Assembly (NCBI GenBank): GCA_034440515.1
Contig: JAWXCF010000099.1
Location: 1-64,000, forward strand
DNA: 64,000 bases
Source of the DNA: JAWXCF01 sp034440515
GTDB taxonomy: Bacteria; Bacteroidota; Bacteroidia; CAILMK01
Direction: 5' to 3'
Part shown: positions 36,292 through 44,243 of the stretch, in pieces
How the letters are laid out: every line of letters begins with the position of its first letter
Position numbering within the stretch: the stretch's first letter is position 1
Made by a program: the position numbers and the translations under genes
Notes under the pieces: model-generated
Told to the model about the DNA's origin: nothing
The model's database searches: none
The model's input: only the letters and a program-made list of their open reading frames with translations

Positions 36292-36750
36292 TTAATGCAA
36301 TACAGTAAGCGTACCTTTTTTATATTCTGCATAGCCAGCTATGCCATAAGCATTTAATTGCCAACTATATACATCATTTTGAACTGTAAGTCCTTGGTAT
36401 TTACCGTCCCAACCTTCATTTATATTGTTAGACTGGTACACTATTTCCCCCCATCTGTTGGTAATGGTCAATTCAATAGACTTAATGCCCTCCCCTCTTA
36501 TTTGAAAGAAATCATTTAGACCATCTTTATTAGGTGTAAATGCCGATGGAATGAACACACGCAAACTTGGACCTACCTTTAGTAAGTTGCTGTGGCTGAC
36601 CACAGCTGTTTCGTTTTTTTTGACAGCTGTAATTCTGTAGGTTCTAAATTGTGGATCACTCACTTGGGCGAATATAGATTCGCTATTCATTATCATTAGA
36701 AAACCCACTAATAAGGAACATTTGGAGATAAAAAAAATACGGTTTTTCAT
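36292..36750 (-). CDS. miniature CHU_C protein: signal peptide, half Fn3, gliding-motility tail
   Basis: About 152 residues from ATG 36750. The open frame runs 31 codons further, but a TAnnTTTG promoter box at 36779-36786 lies inside that extension, and MKNRIFFISKCSLLVGFLMI is a perfect signal peptide ending near SIFAQ. The mature part is only about 123 residues: QFRTYRITAVKKNETAVVSH (the last strands of an Fn3 domain), then a complete CHU_C domain, FIPSAFTPNKDGLNDFF ... TNRWGEIVY ... YKKGTLTVLH. There is no adhesive repeat region at all. It may be a remnant of a larger adhesin, or a stand-alone T9SS-delivered cap. It matches the part missing from the nearby PKD protein (see findings). Confidence 0.88.
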   Translation of the reverse strand: MKNRIFFISKCSLLVGFLMIMNSESIFAQVSDPQFRTYRITAVKKNETAVVSHSNLLKVGPSLRVFIPSAFTPNKDGLNDFFQIRGEGIKSIELTITNRWGEIVYQSNNINEGWDGKYQGLTVQNDVYSWQLNAYGIAGYAEYKKGTLTVLH

Positions 36751-36778
36751 AGTTGGGTGATGCTTTAATTCACTTCTA

Positions 36779-36786
36779 CAAAGGTA
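36779..36786 (-). promoter_or_regulatory. candidate -7 element for the mini CHU_C gene
   Basis: The minus strand reads TACCTTTG, an exact TAnnTTTG match, 28 bases upstream of the chosen ATG (36750), giving a leader of about 20 bases. It helps to decide the start. No well-spaced TTG was found. Confidence 0.45.
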
Positions 36787-37103
36787 TTTAAGTAAGCAAA
36801 TATGAAAATTATAAATATGGGGGCAATTTCTCAATTGTAACACTTTTAATCTAAATGTCAGATTATTTCACAGTCTTATTAAGAATTAATTTGATTATCA
36901 ATTGTTTGCAATATTAATTACTTAGAAACAGGTGGTAAGATATGTGGAAAACTTGCCAAAATATTAGAGCTAAAAGGTTATATATTTGACTTTATCTGTT
37001 GATAATGTATTATACTAATGTTTGTGGAACACCCTACTTATGTCTTTAGGTTAATAATTATCTTGATTTTTGATAAACAATGTGTTTTTATTAGTTTAGT
37101 CTC

Positions 37104-40100
37104 TTGATTACCCTGCAACTACATACCATACAATTATTTTCCCGCTTATCTAGGAGTGTGTATATAGTTGTGTTGTTTTTTGTAATGCAAATTTTCGCAA
37201 TTGACTCATTTGCATATACTTTACCTAAAAACCAAAGCTTTTGCGAGGGGCAAGCCTATACCGTAGGCGAAGGTGCTGCAAAAAATGTAACTTATTCTTG
37301 GAAAAATTTACTAACAGGCCAAACAAGTGCTAATTCTTATTTTAATTTTAAAGTTGAGAAGAATTTAAAGATTGAATATAAGGAGTACAATAGTGTGACT
37401 AAAATAACGAGCATAGACACATTATTTCCACTGGTTATATCAAAATTTAATGGATTAATAACTGGTCAAAGCACTATATGTCCAGATAAAACATATACTT
37501 ACAGTATTCCTTTTTCAGCCGACGTAAGCTATAAATGGGGGATTTTTGGACAAGGAAATATTCAATCAATAAGTACTAATAAACTTTCAGTAAGTTTTTC
37601 GCAAAATTCTAAAAATAGCAAAATAAGGGTCATCGTAACCAATGTATCGGGTTGTGCTGATACGTTCGTTTACCCTGTGTTTGTTGAAAGTTTTCCTACA
37701 CCTACCTATCAAAAGGAGTACAAATTGTGTGTTGGAGAAGACTTAATCATAAGAATGCCTAAGCAGGATACTTCTTGTAAAAATTGTATTGCATTAAGTT
37801 ATAAATGGATAGTAAATGGCAAAATTGTATCGCAAAGCAATTTTCTAAAGTATAAGGTAAGTGAATCTCACAAGTTGAATTTACTTGTTTATGATAGTAT
37901 AACTCAATGTAGCACTTTAGATACTATTGATATAAAGGCATTCAAATGGCCTGTATATCAAAACATATTTGGGCAAAAACAACCCTGTATAAATGGAATA
38001 TATAATTACGGCGTAGATGATAATAAAGTAAACCCTACTGATATAATTAAATGGAGTGTACAAGGGGGAGAAATAATAGGTAGTAGCGGAAATAGTAGAG
38101 TTATAGTACGTTGGAATACAACTAGCCAAGGCAAAATAAGATTAGATATAGGAAATGAGGCACATTGCGATATATCTAATGAATTAGCAGTAAATGTATT
38201 GCCATTACCCGAACTAAGCCTGACAACTCAAAGTTCAATTTGTAAGGGACAAAATTTTAGTTTAATTTCTAAGCAAGATGCAAAACTCACCTATTATTAT
38301 AAACTACCTAATGAAACAGGATTTAATGTCTATTTACAACCAATTGAGGTGCAACAAGAAGGCTGGTACCAAGTTCTAGCTAAAGATGAAGTATCTGGTT
38401 GCGCAAGTATAGACTCGGTTTTAATAAAGATTGTTCCACACAAAATAATCATATTTGAAGGCCCAAATCAAGTTTGCCAAAATACCAAAGTAAGTTATGG
38501 ATTTAAGGGTAGAGGAAACCAAACTGTGTACTTAAGTTCAACTATAAATCAAAATACATATCAGTTTAATTCAGATTCAGTTGGCATAACGTTTCCAACT
38601 ATTGGCAAGGTTCAAATGACCGCAGCTGTGCTAAATGAGAACAATTGCTTTGATACGACCAAGTTCGATATAGTTGTAGTGAAAAATGATATTCAGGAAT
38701 TGATAGGCAAACAAAATGTGTATTCCAATACTATTGAGGTGTTGAAACTAAAGGAAATATCAGGAACAAAATGGAGTGTAAATAATCCAAATGTTACTAT
38801 GATTACCCAATCTGACTCTGAACTAAGCTATACAGTAAATGCGGCTACTAGCTTTTCCATTTCTTACAATGGTGTTACCAAATTTGGGTGTGCTGTATAC
38901 GATAAGATACAGATAACCAGTCTTGTTAGTGACCAAAATAGATTAGTTAATATTAATTATCCTATTCTTAAGGATACATACTGTATCGGCCAGCCTTTAG
39001 TATTTTCACATTTGGTACGTCCAAATACAAGTATATCTTGGCAAGTAAATGGAGTTACCATTCCAATAGCCACTAGTGCCCAATTTAAGTTTAAAGTATT
39101 AGTTGCTGATAATTCCAATTATCAATTGGAATATACTGACGATAATTCTTTAATTAAAACTGTCTTATTTCCTAAAAATGATGGGAAGTTTAAGTTAATT
39201 TCATATTATTTCGATGCTTTTATAGGGCAAAGTTTAAGTGTGCAACGTGAACTTTATTTTGTTCCCCTACCTTCTGTAACTATTGACTATTTTTATCAGC
39301 AAGCGGAATCCAACGCTAAGTTCAATCTTAAACCAGACGATAATAGCATTATTACCCAGCAAAAGGTGCTGATAAATGGTGTGCCTTATTTAGATAAAGA
39401 CATATTGGCGCCAATTTCAGATTATAATAGTAGGGTAGAGTTAGAGCTAGAATTGAAAAATGCGAGTGGTTGCACATCAATTATACAAAGAACCATTAAC
39501 ATACCGAAATTAAGGCAGGCAAGGTTCGACAGCAGACAATTCTGTTCAGAAGTGCCTACCTATGTACAATTATTGGATGATAAAGAAATAGAATCTAGAT
39601 GGGTAATAGATGATACCATAATTCAATATGGTAAACTTCCAGTTTGCAGTTTTAATCAACCAGGAACGCATAGCATAAGCAGAATTATAACTGATCCATT
39701 TTTTGGAGATGTAAAATATAGTCAAACTGTAGTAGTCACGGGCAGACCATCAATTGGTTTTAAAGATATAAAACAGTCAGACAACCTCTGCAAAATATCC
39801 GTAAATAGCAGCTCTGCAGATGTAAGATGGTTTCTAGATGGCATTCAAATAGGATTTGGTGAAGCTATTGAGTTTGAATTACCCAATGTAAATGTCAGTC
39901 ACAATTTAGTAATTTTAACAGAAAATGATCTTGGATGCAAAACGCAAATAGATACCGTTTTAACTAGCAAGAGCCTTACTACAAATCTACTGGAATGGCA
40001 AATAGTACTTAGTCCTAACCCATCACTAGATCATACCAAAATAGCATTGATTGGGAATGAGACTGTTAATTGGACAGTGATTACAGGTTCAGGTCAATTA

Positions 40101-40229
40101 GTGTTACGGGGAGTATTGCAAGCAGTAAATGCTAGTCAAGTATTACAATTGCCTACGCCAGGCATTTACTATTTAAACTGTATATCAGCCGCAGGCCAAC
40201 AAAAGGTATATAAAATAGTAAGGCAATAA
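37104..40229 (+). CDS. large secreted protein with Ig-like domains and type A T9SS sorting domain
   Basis: About 1041 residues. The signal peptide (SVYIVVLFFVMQIFAIDSFA, about residues 18-37) requires a start upstream of its internal Met, and TTG 37104 is the best candidate, so the exact start is uncertain. The body consists of tandem Ig-like/PKD-like domains marked by recurrent cysteines (FCEGQAYTVGEG, TICPDKTYTYSI, PCINGIYNYGV, QVCQNTKVSYGF, TYCIGQPLVFSH). The C-terminal 80 residues are a type A sorting domain: VLSPNPSLDHTKIAL ... QLPTPGIYYLNCISAAGQQKVYKIVRQ. It is a different class of tail from the CHU_C proteins around it. A TATATTTG box at 36981-36988 could belong to its promoter, but the -33 spacing is poor. 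Confidence 0.88.
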   Translation: MITLQLHTIQLFSRLSRSVYIVVLFFVMQIFAIDSFAYTLPKNQSFCEGQAYTVGEGAAKNVTYSWKNLLTGQTSANSYFNFKVEKNLKIEYKEYNSVTKITSIDTLFPLVISKFNGLITGQSTICPDKTYTYSIPFSADVSYKWGIFGQGNIQSISTNKLSVSFSQNSKNSKIRVIVTNVSGCADTFVYPVFVESFPTPTYQKEYKLCVGEDLIIRMPKQDTSCKNCIALSYKWIVNGKIVSQSNFLKYKVSESHKLNLLVYDSITQCSTLDTIDIKAFKWPVYQNIFGQKQPCINGIYNYGVDDNKVNPTDIIKWSVQGGEIIGSSGNSRVIVRWNTTSQGKIRLDIGNEAHCDISNELAVNVLPLPELSLTTQSSICKGQNFSLISKQDAKLTYYYKLPNETGFNVYLQPIEVQQEGWYQVLAKDEVSGCASIDSVLIKIVPHKIIIFEGPNQVCQNTKVSYGFKGRGNQTVYLSSTINQNTYQFNSDSVGITFPTIGKVQMTAAVLNENNCFDTTKFDIVVVKNDIQELIGKQNVYSNTIEVLKLKEISGTKWSVNNPNVTMITQSDSELSYTVNAATSFSISYNGVTKFGCAVYDKIQITSLVSDQNRLVNINYPILKDTYCIGQPLVFSHLVRPNTSISWQVNGVTIPIATSAQFKFKVLVADNSNYQLEYTDDNSLIKTVLFPKNDGKFKLISYYFDAFIGQSLSVQRELYFVPLPSVTIDYFYQQAESNAKFNLKPDDNSIITQQKVLINGVPYLDKDILAPISDYNSRVELELELKNASGCTSIIQRTINIPKLRQARFDSRQFCSEVPTYVQLLDDKEIESRWVIDDTIIQYGKLPVCSFNQPGTHSISRIITDPFFGDVKYSQTVVVTGRPSIGFKDIKQSDNLCKISVNSSSADVRWFLDGIQIGFGEAIEFELPNVNVSHNLVILTENDLGCKTQIDTVLTSKSLTTNLLEWQIVLSPNPSLDHTKIALIGNETVNWTVITGSGQLVLRGVLQAVNASQVLQLPTPGIYYLNCISAAGQQKVYKIVRQ

Positions 40230-40260
40230 AAAAGGGCACTTAATCTAAATTAAGTACCCC
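40228..40260 (-). terminator. intrinsic terminator of gapA
   Basis: GGGCACTTAAT and ATTAAGTACCC (40234-40259) form an 11-bp stem with one mismatch and a 4-base loop. On the minus strand six T follow directly, overlapping the TAA of the convergent T9SS gene. Confidence 0.75.
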
Positions 40261-40292
40261 CAATATAATTTAGTCTATATATACTAATCTAA

Positions 40293-41297
40293 TTAAGCAA
40301 TAAGATTTCCTACTTTTATAGTTATATCGGCCATTCTGTTGCTATAGCCAGCTTCGTTATCATACCAACCTACTACTTTTACCAAATTACCGTTTACCAT
40401 AGTTAGGTCCGAGTCTAATATACAACTGTGTACGTCACCTACTATATCGGCAGATACTAGTGGTAGTGTTGTGTACTTCAGTATGCCTTTCATTGGTCCC
40501 TCAGCTGCAGCTTTAAATGCGTTGTTTATTTCCTCTGCGGTTACTGATTTATTTACCAGACATACGAAGTCTGTTACTGAACCAGTAGGGGTTGGTACAC
40601 GGAAAGAACCACCAGTCAATTTACCATTTAGGTGTTTCAATACTTTGCCCACAGCCTCTGCTGCGCCTGTACTGGTAGGTATAATGTTAATAGCTGCACT
40701 TCTAGCACGACGTAAATCGCTGTGAGGTGCATCTATTAGTCGTTGGTCACTGGTGTATGAGTGTATGGTTGATAAGAAACCACTTTGTATGCCACATAAG
40801 TCATCTATTACCTTTACCATTGGTGCTAGGCAGTTTGTGGTACAGCTTGCATTGGACAATACAATATCATTAGCTGACAACTCATTGTCATTTACACCCA
40901 TTACATATATAGGCACATCACCCTTAGGCGGTGCTGATAGTATAACACGTTTAGCACCAGCCTCTACGTGTTTCATCATTTCTTCTTTCTTAACAAATCT
41001 ACCTGTTGACTCTATTACTACGTCAATTTTCATATCTGCCCAAGGTAATTTAGCTGGGTCAGCCTCTTTTAATGCTTTTATGCTTTTACCATTTACTATG
41101 ATGGTATCATCGTTATTAGAAACCTCACCAGCAAATGTTCCCTGTACAGAATCATACTTTAGCAGATGCGCTAGGGTATGGGTATCAGTTAAATCATTGA
41201 TGGCTACAATTTCCACCTCAGCACGCTCCAATAAAGCTCTGAAAGTTAATCTACCGATACGGCCAAAGCCATTGATGGCTACTCTAATATTTGACAT
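40293..41297 (-). CDS. gapA: glyceraldehyde-3-phosphate dehydrogenase, type I
   Basis: A 334-residue glycolytic enzyme. It has the NAD-binding start VAINGFGRIGRLTFRALLE, the catalytic cysteine in SNASCTTNCLAP (about residues 148-159), the phosphate-binding TGAAEAVGKVLKHLNGKLTGG, and the C-terminal WYDNEAGYSNRMADI. Length and motifs are fully normal. The gene stands alone: a terminator follows it and a tRNA gene lies divergently upstream. On the minus strand a TAATTTTG box lies 42-49 bases before the ATG and may be its promoter. Confidence 0.98.
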   Translation of the reverse strand: MSNIRVAINGFGRIGRLTFRALLERAEVEIVAINDLTDTHTLAHLLKYDSVQGTFAGEVSNNDDTIIVNGKSIKALKEADPAKLPWADMKIDVVIESTGRFVKKEEMMKHVEAGAKRVILSAPPKGDVPIYVMGVNDNELSANDIVLSNASCTTNCLAPMVKVIDDLCGIQSGFLSTIHSYTSDQRLIDAPHSDLRRARSAAINIIPTSTGAAEAVGKVLKHLNGKLTGGSFRVPTPTGSVTDFVCLVNKSVTAEEINNAFKAAAEGPMKGILKYTTLPLVSADIVGDVHSCILDSDLTMVNGNLVKVVGWYDNEAGYSNRMADITIKVGNLIA

Positions 41298-41338
41298 TGT
41301 CTAATTATAAAAGTGAAAAAATGCTATTAATAATGGTG

Positions 41339-41346
41339 CAAAATTA
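41339..41346 (-). promoter_or_regulatory. candidate -7 element for gapA
   Basis: The minus strand reads TAATTTTG (TAnnTTTG), 42 bases upstream of the gapA ATG. At the 19-base position the -33 element would read TTA rather than TTG, so support is modest. Confidence 0.35.
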
Positions 41347-41368
41347 GTTAAAAAATAGTGAGAATTAA

Positions 41369-41400
41369 TTTTGTCTGTATCATATTTATTTTTACCTTTG
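41369..41400 (+). promoter_or_regulatory. promoter of tRNA-Glu
   Basis: TTTTG (41369-41373) is followed after 19 bases by TACCTTTG (41393-41400). This is a full match to the Bacteroidota primary sigma consensus, with a start predicted about 7 bases before the mature tRNA. It is the best promoter in the window. Confidence 0.75.
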
Positions 41401-41413
41401 CTCTCTCAAAAAT

Positions 41414-41485
41414 GCGCTGTTCGTCTATCGGTTAGGACACCAGATTTTCATTCTGGTAAGAGGGGTTCGACTCCCCTACGGCGTA
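41414..41485 (+). tRNA. trnE: tRNA-Glu (anticodon TTC)
   Basis: A 72-base cloverleaf. Acceptor GCGCTGT pairs with ACGGCGT (two G-U pairs), D arm GTCT...GGAC, anticodon stem CCAGA/TCTGG with loop TTTTCAT (anticodon TTC), and T arm AGGGG TTCGACT CCCCT, followed by discriminator A. The CCA end is not encoded. The perfect promoter upstream and the hairpin downstream make it a single-gene unit. Confidence 0.95.
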
Positions 41486-41495
41486 CACAATACAC

Positions 41496-41526
41496 ATAGC
41501 AACTCATCTGGTTGCTATTCTTGTTT
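41496..41526 (+). terminator. terminator of the tRNA-Glu unit
   Basis: ATAGCAAC and GTTGCTAT (41496-41518) form a perfect 8-bp stem with a 7-base loop, followed by the T-rich tract TCTTGTTT. It starts 10 bases after the tRNA. Confidence 0.65.
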
Positions 41527-41860
41527 ATAATCCTCTGTGGTTCATAGTTTTGTGGGGTTGTTTGAGTAGCGGAAGAATAGGAGGTATATTTAGCACATCC
41601 ATTTCTATAACATAACCCTCACAAAAGAATTTATTGATTATTAATCGTAAATTTTATATTTTTCATCTATCTAGTTTGTCTTTAACTCTTTATAAAGGTC
41701 TTAAATTTAAGTTTTAATGCCTTGTTATTTGTATTACGTGGTTTACGAAGTTTACCTAGTTGCAATATTATGAGCTGTGCACTTTTATCTAGTTTATATA
41801 ATGAGATTATCCCAAATATCATTTAAACATATTGTTAATACTAGCTGTCAGTAACAATGA
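41527..41860 (+). other. 334-bp gene-free leader before the ATP-grasp cassette
   Basis: No open frame of note, no structured RNA that I can recognise, and no TAnnTTTG box with proper spacing. I saw no copy of the tRNA 3' end here or further right that would suggest an integration site. Confidence 0.5.
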
Positions 41861-42916
41861 ATGTTAAAACAGATTTTCAGATTTATTACTAACTGGGAGG
41901 AATGGCATTGGCTGGCTAAATATATCCCCATTATGCCGGTCTGGGCTTGGTATTGCTTGCGATCCCGTTCTATCTGGTTTTTCACCCCTTCTAATCCTTC
42001 TCTCAGCTTTGGGGGATTCCTGATTGAAACCAAACAAGAAATGTATAATCAACTGCCACCTTCGGTGTATCCGACTAGTGTTTATATAAAACCATCTATG
42101 GACTTTGAATTGGTAAAAGCACAGTTTAACTCTGCTCATTTAAACTATCCAGTTGCTGTAAAACCCGATGCAGGTATGATGGGATTTATGTTCAGAAAAA
42201 TTGAATCTTATCAATGTTTGAAATCATATCATTTGGCAATGCCAGTTGATTATATTATTCAAGAATTTATACATTACCCACTAGAGGTTAGCGTGTTCTA
42301 TTACCGTTATCCCGATATGGAAAGGGGTGTGATTACTGGGTTTTTAAAGAAAGAATTTTTGCAAGTAATTGGCGATGGCAGTTCTACGTTAATCCAATTA
42401 ATGCATAATGAATCTAGGGTAAAGTTTAGGCTTGTTGAAATGAAACTAAAACATCAGAACAGATTGTCAGAAATAATTCCAGAGGGTGAAGTACTTTGTC
42501 TATCTCCAGCGCTGAATCTAAGCCGTGGCGGGAAGCTGGTTAATCTAGAATTTGAAAAAGATGAAAAACTTCTTAAACTCTTTGATAACCTTAGCCATTA
42601 CACCAAATCATTTTACTATGGTAGATACGACATTAAATGTGCATCTATTAAAGAGTTGAAGGAAGGCAAAAATTTCTCAATACTAGAATATAATGGCAGT
42701 GGTGCAGAACCTCATCACGTATATGATAATGGAAACACACTGTTTAAGGCTTACAGCATATTGTTACACCATTGGAATATTCTGTATCAAATTTCTGCAC
42801 AAAACCACAAAAAGGGAATTTCTTATTGGGGTTTTCTAGCTGGATTAAGGCATTCCTTGAATGCTAAGCGACACTTCAAGATACTTAGCCAATTAGATAG
42901 CAGATTTCAACTTTAG
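41861..42916 (+). CDS. ATP-grasp family ligase of unknown substrate
   Basis: A 351-residue protein. The N-terminal part (NWEEWHWLAKYIPIMPVWAWYCLRSRSIWFF) is hydrophobic and aromatic, as in a Bacteroidota family often labelled D-alanine--D-alanine ligase-like. The ATP-grasp core follows: YPVAVKPDAGMMGF (about 100-113), DYIIQEFIHYPLEVSVFYYR (nucleotide clamp region), VIGDGSSTL, and the metal-binding end FYYGRYDIKC ... FSILEYNGSGAEPHHVYD (about 255-290). It should join a carboxylate to an amine using ATP, but the true substrate is unknown. It is the first gene of a tight cassette: 13 bases separate it from the YqcI/YcgG gene. Confidence 0.85.
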   Translation: MLKQIFRFITNWEEWHWLAKYIPIMPVWAWYCLRSRSIWFFTPSNPSLSFGGFLIETKQEMYNQLPPSVYPTSVYIKPSMDFELVKAQFNSAHLNYPVAVKPDAGMMGFMFRKIESYQCLKSYHLAMPVDYIIQEFIHYPLEVSVFYYRYPDMERGVITGFLKKEFLQVIGDGSSTLIQLMHNESRVKFRLVEMKLKHQNRLSEIIPEGEVLCLSPALNLSRGGKLVNLEFEKDEKLLKLFDNLSHYTKSFYYGRYDIKCASIKELKEGKNFSILEYNGSGAEPHHVYDNGNTLFKAYSILLHHWNILYQISAQNHKKGISYWGFLAGLRHSLNAKRHFKILSQLDSRFQL

Positions 42917-42929
42917 TTATTATAAATAA

Positions 42930-43616
42930 ATGAAATCCAATCCAGACATTATTGAACAATATTTTAATCACATTAATTCTGTGGATTTTCCCTGTATTGG
43001 TGCGAAGGCTTCTGCTACAAAAGGGAGGGCAGACGTCTTAGTCGCAGAAAATATCTGCTGTCCCAACGATGATGCAGATATACTAAGTTTTATTTACAAA
43101 TTTATAGACAAAATAAGAAATGACAAGAATGGATTCTATAGTGCTTCGATAGTATTTAAGAGTCCTAAGTCATTCACAGAGATAGAGTTCGATAAATTCC
43201 TGTGGCTAAGACTACAAGCACTTTCAGACCTAGATTCAACTGCATTCGAATTTGCCAAAGGCGTTTCAGATAATCCAGAATCTAAAGAGTTTTGTTACAG
43301 TTTGAAGGGGGAAGCATTTTTTGTAATTGGCCTGCATTCTAATAGTAATAGACAGGCAAGGAGATTTGAATATCCTGTCCTTGTATTTAATGCACACAGA
43401 CAATTTGAAATACTTCGAGAATCTGGTACATATACTAAAATGCAGAATATCATTAGGAAGAAAGACATTAAATATTCGGGATCAGTAAACCCTATGCTAA
43501 CAAATTTTGGCGAACGATCGGCTGCATTTCAGTTTAGTGGTCGTAAATATGAAAACAATTGGAAATGTCCATTTATATCTAATTATGAAAAAACTGACAT
43601 TAATAGAACCACGTAG
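42930..43616 (+). CDS. YqcI/YcgG-family protein, probable heme-dependent N-oxygenase
   Basis: A 228-residue soluble protein covering the full YqcI/YcgG family. Landmarks are FPCIGAKASATKGRA near the N-terminus, then FFVIGLHSNSNRQARRFEYP, VLVFNAHRQFEILRESGTY, and SVNPMLTNFGERSAAFQFSG with the final WKCPF. Family members with known function (DcsA of D-cycloserine synthesis, GntA of guanitoxin synthesis) are heme proteins that hydroxylate a guanidine nitrogen of arginine-type substrates. By homology this one may do similar chemistry, but its substrate is not shown. The usual GLHP motif reads GLHS here. It overlaps the next gene by 32 bases and follows the ATP-grasp gene closely. Confidence 0.82.
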   Translation: MKSNPDIIEQYFNHINSVDFPCIGAKASATKGRADVLVAENICCPNDDADILSFIYKFIDKIRNDKNGFYSASIVFKSPKSFTEIEFDKFLWLRLQALSDLDSTAFEFAKGVSDNPESKEFCYSLKGEAFFVIGLHSNSNRQARRFEYPVLVFNAHRQFEILRESGTYTKMQNIIRKKDIKYSGSVNPMLTNFGERSAAFQFSGRKYENNWKCPFISNYEKTDINRTT

Positions 43617-44175
43617 TGGAGTTGGCTTTATATTAAAAAAAGGTCAAAAACTGAGGATAGTAGATATTGAGGGTGAGCAAGTTTCAGATTTAATCTGCTA
43701 TAATTTGCACGACAAGCCTGAGTATCTTTCATCTGGACGTACGATAGACTATGCAGAAACTATTTATTTAACAGAAGGGCATAATTTTTATTCTAACCGT
43801 AGCAATGTAATGTTCAGTATAATAGAAGATAGTGTAGGCAGACACGATTTCTTACTTACCCCTTGCAGTGCAGATACATTTAAGATAATCTATGGTCACA
43901 CTAATCCACACCGTGGATGCTTCGGCAACCTATGTGAGGCATTAAAACAATTCGGTATTGGCCCAGACGATATCCCAATAAGTTTCAATGTATTTATGAA
44001 TGTTGAAATTGACGCTAATACAGGAAAGGTTTCGGTGCTACCGCCAAAAAGCAAAGCTTCGGACTATATCATTATCCAGGCAGAAATGGATCTTATTGTA
44101 GGTTTAACAGCTTGCTCTGCGGAAATGTCAAACAACTATTCATTTAAACCAATTGGATACATAATAGAAGATTAA
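43585..44175 (+). CDS. DUF1989 (urea carboxylase-associated family) protein
   Basis: A 196-residue protein from ATG 43585. A longer frame starts 26 codons upstream, but that part lies in the previous coding region and shows no family similarity. DUF1989 landmarks are KKGQKLRIVDIEGEQVSDLI, then EDSVGRHDFLLTPCSADT, RGCFGNLCEAL, SFNVFMNVEI, DYIIIQAEMDLIVGLTACSA, and a final proline-containing motif. Family members accompany urea carboxylase or amidohydrolase genes and bind zinc, but their chemistry is poorly defined. The second cysteine of the usual NPCN motif is absent here (NNYS). A 32-base overlap with the YqcI/YcgG gene suggests coupled translation. Confidence 0.85.
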   Translation: MKKLTLIEPRSGVGFILKKGQKLRIVDIEGEQVSDLICYNLHDKPEYLSSGRTIDYAETIYLTEGHNFYSNRSNVMFSIIEDSVGRHDFLLTPCSADTFKIIYGHTNPHRGCFGNLCEALKQFGIGPDDIPISFNVFMNVEIDANTGKVSVLPPKSKASDYIIIQAEMDLIVGLTACSAEMSNNYSFKPIGYIIED

Positions 44176-44243
44176 GTGAATCTTATTAAAATTGCTATGT
44201 AAAAATTGATGTTTTTAGATAGCTCGGTAGCTAATAATTACAA

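Noticed and set aside
36751..36843. Longer N-terminus for the mini CHU_C protein
   Set aside because: A TAnnTTTG promoter box lies within it and it would bury the signal peptide.
41414..44175. Integration of the ATP-grasp cassette at the tRNA-Glu gene
   Set aside because: No integrase gene and no repeated copy of the tRNA 3' end were seen; the gene-free stretch between shows no element boundary.
44220..44233. Small hairpin TAGCT-CGGT-AGCTA between the DUF1989 and Omp85-like genes
   Set aside because: Only 5 bp, and no adequate T-run on either strand, so not called as a terminator.
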